NCBI GenBank assembly: GCA_036013505.1
Contig: CP107851.1
Coordinates: forward strand, 186,001-250,000
Reading direction: 5' to 3'
Length of the DNA: 64,000 bases
Origin: Streptomyces sp. NBC_00510
GTDB lineage: Bacteria; Actinomycetota; Actinomycetes; Streptomycetales; Streptomycetaceae
Below are positions 44,039-52,377 of this stretch, in pieces. Within the stretch, counting starts at the first letter, position 1. Each line of letters opens with the position of its first letter. The notes below the pieces were generated by a model. The model was not told the origin of the DNA. It made no database searches and worked only from the letters and a program-made list of their open reading frames with translations. The translations under genes were made by a program, and so were the position numbers.

Positions 44039-44293
44039 ATGGAGTTTGGTCCTGACGATGAGATCGACGCCGACGGCCCGGTAACCCCCTACCGGCAACT
44101 GGCCGGGATCCTCACGGCCCGCATCGCCCGCGGCGACTGGGAACCCAACCGCGCCATCCCCTCCGAGCAACGCCTGGTACAGGAGTACGGACTCGCCCGC
44201 TCCACCGTGCGCCGCGCCATCGCCGTCCTGGCAGCCGACGGACTGGTCTTCACCGTGCCCCAACGCGGCACCTTCGTCACCCCACCGCAGTAA
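44039..44293 (+). CDS. Short GntR-type regulator (DNA-binding domain only)
   Basis: An 84-residue protein made only of the winged helix: TPYRQLAGILTARIARGDWE, PNRAIPSEQRLVQEYGLARS, TVRRAIAVLAADGLVFTVPQRGTFV. No effector domain follows. Streptomyces plasmids (KorSA-like systems) use such GntR repressors to control transfer genes. No Shine-Dalgarno precedes ATG 44039, so it may be leaderless. It diverges from the small CxxC protein. Confidence 0.75.
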   Translation: MEFGPDDEIDADGPVTPYRQLAGILTARIARGDWEPNRAIPSEQRLVQEYGLARSTVRRAIAVLAADGLVFTVPQRGTFVTPPQ

Positions 44294-44853
44294 CCACAGC
44301 GAATACCCCCGTCTCGCTGCCCCTGTCCCGCGACCCCACCCAAGACCGGGTCCGCGAGACCTGGGCGCATGCCCATGCACCGCGCTTGCCGCCCGGCCTC
44401 CAGCACAGGCCTACCGTCCGGGACCGCGCGCAGCGGCACACGGGGCGCCGGCTGCAGCGTCCCGCTCTCACCAGTCCGGGCATCGGGGGGTCCGTCGGCG
44501 GACGACGGGGGTCAGAGCCTGAGCCTGCCTGCTCCCCGGACGGCGCGCGTCGCCTTTCGGCGCGGGAATCTCTTCCTCTCCGCCATCGTGCAGCCTCGCA
44601 CGCAGCAACCGCGACCCGTCATGGCGTCAGAATCAGAGTCAGGGACAGCCAGTGGAGCGGTGAGGTTCCAAAAGTGCTGGCGACCTGCGGTGGTGAGCAG
44701 ATTCGTGCTCCTCACCGGTGACATGTCGTCACTCACCGACTGCAGGTGATGCCGGATTGTGATCTTTCACCCCCCTTTTCGGTGAGCAAATCGGTGAGTG
44801 CCACCGGGCTTCATGGATGACATCACCCACGTCCACCAAGCCCGGGAGCCCAC
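44294..44853. other. Gene-free stretch ahead of the HTH operon
   Basis: About 0.56 kb with no convincing gene. Its last 150 bp hold the TCGGTGAG repeats described separately. Confidence 0.4.
44711..44798. repeat. Repeated octamer TCGGTGAG/CTCACCGA
   Basis: CTCACCGG at 44711, CTCACCGA at 44732, TCGGTGAG at 44779 and TCGGTGAG at 44791. Inverted and direct copies sit 56-140 bp before the first gene of the HTH operon and could be operator sites. Confidence 0.45.
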
Positions 44854-45360
44854 ATGACCACCGCTGTGCATCCGCCTGCCACCGTCACCGAAGCCGGCAC
44901 CACTGGGCCGGGCATGCCCGGCCCCCCGTACCGAGGGCAGCCGGACCACGCCCTGCGGCCCGCGTTCAGCCCGGACACCGGCCCCAGCCCCACCCGCGCC
45001 CCACGCCTGGGGCCACCGCGAGACAGACGCCCGTCGGCCGACGGCTCGTGGGAGCCTGGCCCCTCCCCCCTGCGGGACAGGCCCAGGCCGACTGGCAATG
45101 CCCGGCCGGCACAGACCCCCACGGCCCGGCATACCGCGGCCCCCACCCGCCTCGAGCAGCGCGAGCAGACAGGCCCCGCAGCCACCACGGGGCACCACGT
45201 CACGGGCACAGCCGCACCGGCACCCGACGCCGGCACAGCCGGCCGGACGGCCACACATCACCGCGCCCCTGGGCGTGCAGCACAGCCGCTGCCCCCGCCG
45301 GGTGCGGACGCCGCTGCTACCGGTCCGGCCACACCCGCAGGGCCAGGTGACGGCCAGTGA
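44854..45360 (+). CDS. Low-complexity Pro/Thr/Ala-rich protein
   Basis: A 168-residue disordered protein from ATG 44854 (GGGAG upstream). It is rich in Pro, Thr, Ala and Arg throughout (for example TTGPGMPGPPYRGQPDHALR) with no domain, signal or membrane segment. Its stop overlaps the GTG of the HTH gene (GTGA at 45357-45360), which supports real translation and coupling. It may be an accessory or linker protein of the replication-type operon; function unknown. Confidence 0.5.
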   Translation: MTTAVHPPATVTEAGTTGPGMPGPPYRGQPDHALRPAFSPDTGPSPTRAPRLGPPRDRRPSADGSWEPGPSPLRDRPRPTGNARPAQTPTARHTAAPTRLEQREQTGPAATTGHHVTGTAAPAPDAGTAGRTATHHRAPGRAAQPLPPPGADAAATGPATPAGPGDGQ

Positions 45361-46886
45361 GGAAGCTACCCACCCGGCCTCCACGGTTCGTCGCCGTGGA
45401 CAACCGCGCCGTCGACGACCAGCGCCTGAGCGTCCTGGACATCGGACTACTCACCATGGCGCTGCGCCTGCCCGACGGCGCGGACTTCACCATCGCCGCC
45501 CTGGCCCAGACCCGCAAACCCGGCCGCGAAGCTCTCACCAAAGCCATGCGGAACCTCGTGGCATACGGCTACATCGTCAAACTCAAGATCCAGGACGCCG
45601 CCGACGGCACCTGGCGCACCGAATTCTCCGTCGCCGGACTCCCCCACCGCCAAGAAAACATCCACCACCTCCTGGCCCAAGTCGCCGGGACACGCGCCGT
45701 GCGCGTCGAGCCGGCCTGGCTCGACCCCCGCAACCACCACACCCCAGCCCCCACCCCACCCGAGCCGACGCCGCCGCAACCAGCCCCCGCAGACTCCCCC
45801 GCCGCACAGACCGCCACCCACCCGATCACGACAGGCTTCCCCGTCCCGGTCACAACGGGGTCTCCTGACCCGGACGCCACCAGCGACAACACCGAAGACG
45901 CGCAGGCCGGACCGAGTGACGGGTTCCCGACAGTCGGTAAACCGGCAGTCGGCGACCCGACGATCGGTGAACCGGCCGCCGGTCAGCCGACCACCGGAAA
46001 CCCGTCGGCTAAAGAACCAAGACTGAACAAGCAAGACGGAAAGAACTCCTCTCTCTCCTCCCCGCCCATCACACCCCAACCTCCGACCGCCCCGGCACCG
46101 AAGAGAGAGACCACCACCCCAACCGGACAAGCACCCCCAGCCGACCCACCGGGACAGGCACCCCCGACCGGCCCACCGCCCGCAACGCCCCCACCTCCAC
46201 GCCCCACCGGCGACGACCCACGCAATGCCGGCACCAGTGCGCCCGCACCAGCACGACCGGCACCCGGCAGCCCGCAACCAGCCCCTCCCGCCCCACACAG
46301 TCACACCCCCGGCACCGCCAACCCCGCCACGCCCGCACCAACAAGACCAACACCGGCCGGCCCGCAAACAGCCCCTCCCGCCCGGCACGGTCACACCCCC
46401 GGCACCGCCAACCCCGCCGCGCCCGCACCAACAAGACCAACACCGGCCGGCCCGCAAACAGCCGCTCCCGCCCGGCACGGTCACACCCCCGGCACCGCCA
46501 ACCCCGCCGCGCCCGCAGGGTCACCGCCGGGCGGTCCGCGAGCAGTCGCTGCCGCCCGGATCGCCGACGCCTGGACCACCGCCCGCCACCACCACGGCCA
46601 CCCCGTCCCCGCTCTGGCCCCAGGCCGCATCGCCCACACCGCCGAAGCACTCCTGGCCACCGGCATCCAAGAACAGCACCTGACCCAGGCAGCCATCGCC
46701 ATGGCCCGCAAACCCACCTGGTACGACCTCAAACGCCACCTTCAACACTGGACACCCCCCACCACCCCACACCCCGCCACACGACCCGCACACCCCACCT
46801 ACTGCGGACAATGCGACCACGGCTGGACCACCGACCCCGACGGCCGCGCCCGCAAATGCCCCTGCCGCACCCAAGCACAACCATGA
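45357..46886 (+). CDS. Plasmid Rep-like helix-turn-helix protein with internal repeats
   Basis: A 509-residue protein. The N-terminal ~110 residues form a helix-turn-helix domain (FVAVDNRAVDDQRLSVLDIG, LLTMALRLPDGADFTIAALAQ, ALTKAMRNLVAYGYIVKLKI) like that of Streptomyces plasmid initiator-type and regulatory proteins. Then comes a long disordered part with five xxGxP pentapeptides and three 30-residue repeats. A structured C-terminal domain follows (RIADAWTTARHHHGH...GIQEQHLTQAAIAMARKPTWYDLKRHL) with a zinc motif (CGQC...CPC). It is coupled to the upstream gene and followed by the TGCGCA array. Rep function is inferred. Confidence 0.7.
   Translation: MRKLPTRPPRFVAVDNRAVDDQRLSVLDIGLLTMALRLPDGADFTIAALAQTRKPGREALTKAMRNLVAYGYIVKLKIQDAADGTWRTEFSVAGLPHRQENIHHLLAQVAGTRAVRVEPAWLDPRNHHTPAPTPPEPTPPQPAPADSPAAQTATHPITTGFPVPVTTGSPDPDATSDNTEDAQAGPSDGFPTVGKPAVGDPTIGEPAAGQPTTGNPSAKEPRLNKQDGKNSSLSSPPITPQPPTAPAPKRETTTPTGQAPPADPPGQAPPTGPPPATPPPPRPTGDDPRNAGTSAPAPARPAPGSPQPAPPAPHSHTPGTANPATPAPTRPTPAGPQTAPPARHGHTPGTANPAAPAPTRPTPAGPQTAAPARHGHTPGTANPAAPAGSPPGGPRAVAAARIADAWTTARHHHGHPVPALAPGRIAHTAEALLATGIQEQHLTQAAIAMARKPTWYDLKRHLQHWTPPTTPHPATRPAHPTYCGQCDHGWTTDPDGRARKCPCRTQAQP
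45930..46004 (+). repeat. Five 15-bp tandem repeats (xxGxP pentapeptides)
   Basis: Five in-frame units encoding TVGKP, AVGDP, TIGEP, AAGQP and TTGNP inside the HTH protein. DNA units are diverged but period and frame are exact. Confidence 0.7.
46241..46510 (+). repeat. Three 90-bp tandem repeats inside the HTH protein
   Basis: Units at 46241, 46331 and 46421. The second and third are nearly identical at DNA level; the first is more diverged. Each encodes 30 residues including ARHGHTPGTANPA or a close variant. The near identity implies recent expansion. Confidence 0.85.
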
Positions 46887-47318
46887 CCCACCAACACCCA
46901 CGCACCCCCGCCACCGGCAAACCCCCGCCAGCGCCGAACCCCACCCCTCACCACAGACCAACAACCGCCGTCCAGGCACTCCCGCTTGCCGACGCGGCGC
47001 CTCGGCCCGAGCTCAAGCAGAACCGCTACACCGCCAACGACCCCGCCCCTGCGCAAAACGCACCCAACCCCCTTGCGCAACACCGCCAAGAAGGACGCCA
47101 TGCGCAACCCCGACGACCCCGGCTCCCCCGCCCATTGCGCATCCCAGGACCCACCCCTACACCCCAATGCGCAACCCCAACCCGACCCGCCACCCACCCC
47201 CATGCGCAACGGCACCCAGCCACCCTCGAAACCGACCTCATCGTTGCGCCCGCGCGATCACCTGGCCCTGCGACTGCCGGCGCGGCCGGAACGAGCAGTG
47301 CCACACCGGCCGGGCTGG
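46887..47318. other. Intergenic region after the Rep-like gene
   Basis: A 430-bp stretch between the HTH gene and the convergent flavoprotein gene. No convincing gene is present. It contains the TGCGCA repeat array. Confidence 0.5.
47050..47249. repeat. TGCGCA repeat array, candidate iterons
   Basis: Perfect TGCGCA at 47050, 47074, 47101, 47136, 47168 and 47203, plus TTGCGC at 47244. Five of the six extend to TGCGCAA, and flanks tend towards CCA before and CC after. At this base composition TGCGCA is expected far less than once in 160 bp. It lies within 350 bp of the stop of the Rep-like HTH gene, the usual place for an iteron-type origin or a partition/regulator array. Confidence 0.55.
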
Positions 47319-47858
47319 TCACGCCCCGGCCAGGGCCGCTGCGGCATCCAGCGCCCGGTGCCAGGGATAGTCGGCGGGCTTTCCGGTTCCGGGCTGGTTC
47401 GGGACGAAGCCGCCGTCGCCGTAGAGCACGGTCACGCCCATCGCCCGCAGCTTCGCGACGCTTTCCTCGAACTGGTGGTGCTGCACATAGGCCGCGTTCA
47501 CACAGGGCATCGCCACGATCGGGATGCCCTTGCCGATGCCTTCGGCGGCCACCCCCACCACGAAGTGATGCGTGAGCCCCAGTGCCCAGGAGTTCACCGA
47601 GTTGAACGTGGCCGGCGCGAAGATAATGACGTCGGCCGACGGCCAGACATCCGGCTCGCCGGGCCGCTTGTACCGCGACCGCACGGGATGCCCGGTCAGC
47701 GCCGCCAGCCCTTCCAGACTGTCCTCCAGCCAGTCCGCCGCGGTCGGCGTGAGCCCCAGGCACACGTCCCAGCCACGCCGCTGCGCGTCATCGATCACCC
47801 CGGCGATGTCGAAAACCGGCGGCGCAGCGCTGGCGAACAGGTACATGGTGCGCGTCAT
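47319..47858 (-). CDS. Flavoprotein (PPC-decarboxylase-like fold)
   Basis: A 179-residue protein starting TRTMYLFASAAPPVFDIAGV. The family marks are SADVIIFAPATFNSVNSWAL, GLTHHFVVGVAAEGIGKGIP and IVAMPCVNAAYVQHHQFEES, matching the FMN-binding flavoprotein fold of CoaC, Dfp and EpiD-type enzymes. A conserved PXMNxxM loop is replaced by MPCVNAAY. ATG 47858 has a G-rich upstream region. It diverges from the XRE/TPR regulator, an arrangement common in Streptomyces; the reaction is unknown. Confidence 0.8.
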   Translation of the reverse strand: MTRTMYLFASAAPPVFDIAGVIDDAQRRGWDVCLGLTPTAADWLEDSLEGLAALTGHPVRSRYKRPGEPDVWPSADVIIFAPATFNSVNSWALGLTHHFVVGVAAEGIGKGIPIVAMPCVNAAYVQHHQFEESVAKLRAMGVTVLYGDGGFVPNQPGTGKPADYPWHRALDAAAALAGA

Positions 47859-47990
47859 ACCCCCACCCAACCCCTGGTGATCCATTACGCGCAACCGATC
47901 CTGCCCGCAGCGGGTGTCGGGGCGATCGCCGATGCCATGGCGGATGCGGCGGGTACTGTTCCAGATGGCTGCAGGGTACGGAGGTCAAAG

Positions 47991-49172
47991 ATGCCCAGAG
48001 GTGACCACGAGCACACCGGTACGCGCATTGCCGCCGCCCGAAAGCTCGCCGGTCTAACCCAGCGAGGTCTCGCCCAGACCATCGGTTACTCCTACAGCCT
48101 CGTTCACCAGGTCGAGTCCGGTCACAAGCCCGCAAGCCCTGACCTCGTCGCGGCGGTCGCCCGTGCGCTCCGTCTCGATGTCACTGCCCTGACCGGGCAG
48201 CCCTACGTGACGGAATTGCAGCAGGACCGGCTCGAGGGGCTCATCCGGCCGATCCGCGAGGCCTTGGATCTGTACGACCTGGGGGCGGACCCTGACCTGC
48301 CCGTGCGGCCTGCCGGTCAGCTGGTCGCCGCTGCTGACGACCTGTGCCGCCTGGTCCGCGCCGCGCGCCTCAACGCTGCGGCGACGCTGTTGCCGGCCGT
48401 CATCGCCGAGCTCACCACCGCGGCGTACCGCATGCCGTCGACCACGCTGTGGCGCGCGCTCGGATCGACCTATCGCACCGCCCACGACATCACCGTCAAG
48501 CTCGGCTACTTCGACCTGTCGACGATCGCCCTGGACCGCATGGCCTGGGCCGCCGACCGTGCCTGTGATCCCCTGCTGGCGGCGGTCCGCCAGTACATGC
48601 GCGCACTGGTCTACCACCGCGAAGGCGAGCACCGCATCGGGCTACGCCTCATCGCCTCCGGGCACGGCCTGGCCGCCGACGCCGAACCAACTCCCGACGC
48701 TGTAGCCGTCACCGGTCAGCTGCACTTGGGGGCCAGCGTGATTGCCGCCCGCGCCCGAGACGCCGCCCTCGTCGAGGACCATCTGGACCAGGCGAAGGCC
48801 TGCGCGAACCGCACCGGTGAGAGCACCACCCACTGGCTGTCGTTCGGCCCGACGAACGTCGCCTGCCATGCAGTGTCCGCCCAGGTCGAACTCCACCACT
48901 ACGACACGGCCCTCGCTCTGGCGGCAGGCATCGAACTCCCCCACAGCTGGGCGCCCTCCAGGCAGGCCCACTTCCACATCGACCGGGGCCGCTGCCAGAT
49001 GGAGACCGGCCGCACCGACGCCGCCCTGGAATCGATCACCACCGCACGCCGTCTTGCCCCGCAGCAGACCCGCTACCACCCCGGCGCCCGCGAGACGATC
49101 AAAGGCCTGGTCTACATGCGGCGCACCACCCCCGACACGCTGGACAACCTTGCCGCATGGATCGGCCTGTAA
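47991..49172 (+). CDS. XRE-family regulator with TPR-like C-terminal domain
   Basis: A 393-residue regulator. The N-terminal HTH reads TGTRIAAARKLAGLTQRGLA QTIGYSYSLVHQVESGHKPASPDLVAAVARAL (residues ~8-60). The rest is helical, with TPR-like repeats (LWRALGSTYRTAHDITVKLG, YFDLSTIALDRMAWAADRAC, AVRQYMRALVYHREGEHRIG), as in peptide- or butyrolactone-independent Streptomyces regulators. ATG 47991 follows CGGAGG. It diverges from the flavoprotein gene, its probable target. A perfect palindrome follows at 49209. Confidence 0.82.
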   Translation: MPRGDHEHTGTRIAAARKLAGLTQRGLAQTIGYSYSLVHQVESGHKPASPDLVAAVARALRLDVTALTGQPYVTELQQDRLEGLIRPIREALDLYDLGADPDLPVRPAGQLVAAADDLCRLVRAARLNAAATLLPAVIAELTTAAYRMPSTTLWRALGSTYRTAHDITVKLGYFDLSTIALDRMAWAADRACDPLLAAVRQYMRALVYHREGEHRIGLRLIASGHGLAADAEPTPDAVAVTGQLHLGASVIAARARDAALVEDHLDQAKACANRTGESTTHWLSFGPTNVACHAVSAQVELHHYDTALALAAGIELPHSWAPSRQAHFHIDRGRCQMETGRTDAALESITTARRLAPQQTRYHPGARETIKGLVYMRRTTPDTLDNLAAWIGL

Positions 49173-49208
49173 GCCCGGCTCCATTCGGTGGAACAACCTG
49201 CACAGCCG

Positions 49209-49230
49209 AGTGTCACGCGACGGTGACACT
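49209..49230. promoter_or_regulatory. Palindrome AGTGTCAC/GTGACACT
   Basis: Perfect 8-bp arms around 6 bp, 37 bp after the XRE stop and 67 bp before the next gene start. It could be an operator for that gene or a short terminator stem. Confidence 0.45.
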
Positions 49231-49296
49231 TAGCCACCACCGGTGTCCGCATTCTGGAAGCACCTGAACCAGACACCAATGCCGGGGGCAACCGAC

Positions 49297-49977
49297 ATGA
49301 ATGCCGCAGGAAGGCCAAGCGCTTTCGTCGACGACCGTCTCGTGTCACGCCAGGCGGAGCCCCCCATCGGCCGCCTCGCACAGGGCGCGACCCACACCCG
49401 CAACCCCGAGAGGCCGCACCCGCAGCGGTGGGCCGGCGGGGAAGGAGACGCTCACAGCGCGGACCGGCCCCCACTCCTCGCAGCCGGTGCCCCTGTGGCG
49501 GACATGGGCGACCTTGCGGCTGCAATCCGCCGGCTGGTGGGCAATGCCTACACCGGCTGCGTCCAGGCCTTGTGCGGCGCGGACTTCGACGTCGTGCTCA
49601 CCACCTACGGCACCCCCGGTGACCGGATGCTGCGCTGGATGGACCACTACCAGACCGGCGGGTGCGGGCCGGTCATCGCCAACGTCGAACGTGACGCCCT
49701 GATGTGGCTCGTGCCGCCCGGCACCGTCCACGCATGGGAGCACCCACACGCCTTGTGTTTCGGCGGCCCTTTCATCATCCTCATGCCGCCGGCCGGAGCC
49801 CGCACCGCTCCAGGGCCGCACTGGCGCAAGCCCCAACGTCTTGGCCACCTGGTCGATACCGACTGCCTGCACCACGCCCTTGGCCGGTTCCGCCCGGACC
49901 CGCCGCACCCGGTGATGCGCCTGGCCGGCACGCCCGCACTCCCCGGCACACCACCCATGCCACTGCTGCCCTCATGA
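49297..49977 (+). CDS. Hypothetical protein, plasmid/ICE-associated type
   Basis: A 226-residue protein. ATG 49297 has GGGGG nine bases upstream; GTG 49243 is an alternative. The first 70 residues are low-complexity. The conserved part is DLAAAIRRLVGNAYTGCVQA, LMWLVPPGTVHAWEHPHALC FGGPFIILMPP and ending in a Pro-rich tail. The WLVPPGT...W..PH.. segment recurs in a fragment at 58374-58620. Its stop overlaps the next start (ATGA at 49974-49977), so the genes are coupled. Function unknown. Confidence 0.55.
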   Translation: MNAAGRPSAFVDDRLVSRQAEPPIGRLAQGATHTRNPERPHPQRWAGGEGDAHSADRPPLLAAGAPVADMGDLAAAIRRLVGNAYTGCVQALCGADFDVVLTTYGTPGDRMLRWMDHYQTGGCGPVIANVERDALMWLVPPGTVHAWEHPHALCFGGPFIILMPPAGARTAPGPHWRKPQRLGHLVDTDCLHHALGRFRPDPPHPVMRLAGTPALPGTPPMPLLPS

Positions 49978-50255
49978 ACCCCGCCCCAGATACAAGCCCG
50001 GCCCTGCCCGAACTGACCAGCACCGAGCAGGAGTTACTGAACGGCCGCCCATGGACCACCGGGGCGTGTCTGCTGTGCGGAGCCACACAGCTGCCAGTGA
50101 CGCCCATCGTGACCGTCTACCCACCCGGACCCCCTGCGGCCCTGGCCAAGTGCCGCACCTGCATGGTGGCCGGTCTGATCACGCAACGCGCCACCGCAGC
50201 CGCTCTCCAGCGCCCCTACACCCCCACGCTCCCCCCAATCCCCGAAGGACACCCC
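49974..50255 (+). CDS. Small zinc-ribbon-like hypothetical protein (3' end uncertain)
   Basis: Starts at ATG 49974, overlapping the previous stop. It reads TSTEQELLNGRPWTTGACLL CGATQLPVTPIVTVYPPGPP AALAKCRTCMVAGLI, with two CxxC pairs likely to bind zinc. The frame stays open to 50891, but after about 50260 it loses protein-like character, so the annotated end is only a boundary, not a stop codon. A frameshift just downstream is likely. Confidence 0.5.
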
Positions 50256-50518
50256 ATGCCGCCAGCGGCCGCCTTACCCACCGTCCCCCACCAGGCCAGC
50301 CACCAGACCGCACGGCCGACCACCCGCCAGGCCACCCGACCCTCACCGAGCGGGCGACCACCCGGCCTGCGCCACACCGGCTCGGCGTCCTCGGCCTGGT
50401 CTGGATCCTCGGCAACAGCGCCGCCCTCCCCCTGCTGTGGGCACAAGTCACCACCGCACAACACAACAGTCCCCCGGTCGCCGTCAACGCCCTCGACACC
50501 AGGCTCGAAGCGGCATGA
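50256..50518 (+). pseudogene. Single-membrane-segment small protein, apparently frameshifted
   Basis: ATG 50256 has GAAGGA six bases upstream, but its frame is not the coding one. In the +2 frame the sequence ends convincingly with RLGVLGLVWILGNSAALPLL WAQVTTAQHNSPPVAVNALD TRLEAA, with nearly all third positions G or C and one membrane helix. A one-base change between 50260 and 50350 would join them. Function unknown. Confidence 0.4.
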
Positions 50519-50887
50519 CGCCCGACTCCTCCCCCTTACCGCGGGGAGGCCGCCCCCGGGCCCCCCGACCGGGGGTGAACGACCCGCCGATGAAGAAGGA
50601 CCGGGTCGAGCACCACCCCGCCGCGCGCACCGGCAAGCCTGCCCGGATCATCACCCGGAGCGCGCGGCGGGCCCCCTTCCGTCACAACGCCAACCACCCC
50701 ACGAGAAGAACTCCCCGGCAACCGGGTGCAACGTGCCCGTCCCGGCGAGGGGGCCTACGGCAGGCGCGGGCACCAGCGCTCTGTGTCGCAGAGGGCCGCA
50801 CGCGTGGCGCGACGGACACCTCCACGTGGGGTGCGGGCGTGCGTCCTGCCGAACCGGTGCCCCGCCGGCCGCAGGCGGTGCCGGATG

Positions 50888-51840
50888 TTAGGAGACCTCG
50901 ATGCCGTGCTCCTGCACCAGGGCTTCCAGGCCGCCGGGGTATCCCTTGCCTCCGATGACGAAGTCCCAGTCGCCACTGGCGCGGCGGCGGAAGGACCCGA
51001 GGACCAGGGCTGTTTCTCCGCAGCGGCCGTCGGAGACCTCCAGGCGGCCGAGTTCCTCACCCAAGGGGCCCAGGATCCGGATGAAGCGTCGGTGAATCCG
51101 GAAAGGTCTGCCTCGGGGTTGATGACGGGGTCGACGGCCGCAGCCAGGACAAGCCGGTCCGCCCGCTCCGGCAGCGCCTCGAAGGCCACGCGGAGGGCGG
51201 CCTTGTCCGGGGCAGTGGCGGTCACCGACCGCACGCTTCCCTCCGGGGTCCGGGGGTTGTTGAAGAACACGAAGTGGTCGTCGCTCAGCACGAGCGATCC
51301 CTCGCACACCAGGGCGCACACGTCCAGGGCGACGCTGCCCGACCACGACATGCCCAGCACGTTGTGGTCCTGCGCGGGGCCGGCGTCAGCCTCATCGAGG
51401 GCAGGCCGCTGCTGCGGGACACCGGCCTGGATGTCGCCGAGCCTGCCCCGCAGTCCGTGACGGTGCAGGAGGTCCACCAGTTCGGTGCCCGCGATCAGTT
51501 CCAGCGGCTTTCCGCCTGCGAACGTGTGCGACCCGGGGCCGAACCCCGAGGTGGTGACGAGCACGCCCTTGTTGGCGCCGGCGTTCTGCACGGTGCCATA
51601 CAGGTCACGTACCGCGCTGGGCGGCACCATGTTCCGGTACCGCTTGACCTGGACGACAATCTTCCCGCCGCGGATCGGGGCCGGATCCTCGGCCTCCACA
51701 TCCACGCCACCGTCACCTGAGCGCTGAGTCGTCACCGCATCCATGCCCATGGCCCGAAACAGGTCAGCCACCAGCGCCTCGAAGGCGATCGGATCCATCT
51801 CGAACAGATCCGGCTCCTCCTGCCCTCCGTGACTGACCAC
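50888..51840 (-). pseudogene. Mrr-type nuclease fused to a TerD domain, frameshifted
   Basis: From about GTG 51840: EMDPIAFEALVADLFRAMGM, then TTQRSGDGGVDVEAEDPAPI RGGKIVVQVKRYRNMVPPSAVRDLYGTV, the PD-(D/E)xK core of Mrr (Asp of GGVDVEAED, QVKR), up to LVDLLHRHGLRGRLG. A linker leads into NVLGMSWSGSVALDVCALVC and SDDHFVFFNNPRTPEGSVRS, a TerD calcium/stress domain. Near 51095 one base is missing, and the end (FIRILGPLGEELGRLEVSDG, GDWDFVIGGKGYPGGLEALV) lies in another frame. Joined, it is about 317 residues: DNA cleavage joined to a tellurium-resistance-type domain. Confidence 0.75.
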
Positions 51841-51909
51841 GCCCGTCCCGCCCACATCGCCCGGCAGCCGGTGCGGCCGTATCGCGGTGCGGCATACGTC
51901 GCCTCGCAC

Positions 51910-52255
51910 GACGCGCCCAACCGGACGGATGCGGACGGCGCCTCCTCACCCGTACCGCGCGCGCCCACACCTGCCAGGGTCTCTTCCAGCGCCTCCAGAC
52001 CGAGCCGGCCACCTGCCCCTACGGCCGCTACATCATCGCCTGGCGGAAGACCGACGACGACGCATCCATAGAGACCTACCGTGAGGCCACGTCGATTGAG
52101 TCCTGCGCAATCTATTTTAGGAGGACCGCCTCATTACTCGGGTTCCTTTCCCCAGTAACCGCAGAGGACTCGCCATACTTTTTGGTCTTCCTGGGCTTGG
52201 ATTCCGAGCGCAAGCCGCTCCTGTCCCGTGACAGCGCACCTTGAGCGGGTGCCGA
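51910..52255 (+). other. Protein-like fragment and AT-rich junction
   Basis: At 51945-52090 the plus strand encodes RTARAHTCQGLFQRLQTEPA TCPYGRYIIAWRKTDDDASIETYREA, with good codon use but no start or family. The same frame continues through an AT-rich stretch (52105-52170) into unrelated-looking sequence before a stop at about 52245, as if a gene had been cut and joined to foreign DNA. Confidence 0.3.
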
Positions 52256-52377
52256 CGAAGTCTGAGCGGCTCTGGTCGAGCGCCTGGGCGCTGGTTCTCT
52301 CCGGTTGCCGTTGGGGTGTGCTCAGCGCTTTCTAGAAGAGCGGGTGGAACGGCCCGCCCTTCCAGGAGGAGCGCACC

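Noticed and set aside
45930..46510. CRISPR array at the repeated region
   Set aside because: The repeats are contiguous, in frame and encode protein; there are no unique spacers.
46069..46650. Minus-strand repeat protein opposite the HTH gene
   Set aside because: Its repeats simply mirror the 90-bp repeats; the plus-strand frame has the HTH and zinc motifs at either end.
47050..47249. CRISPR array at the TGCGCA repeats
   Set aside because: The repeat unit is only 6-8 bp and spacing varies from 24 to 42 bp; no cas genes are near.
46986..47990. N-terminal extension of the XRE regulator frame
   Set aside because: It crosses the iteron stretch and the antisense of the flavoprotein gene; ATG 47991 has a strong GGAGG.
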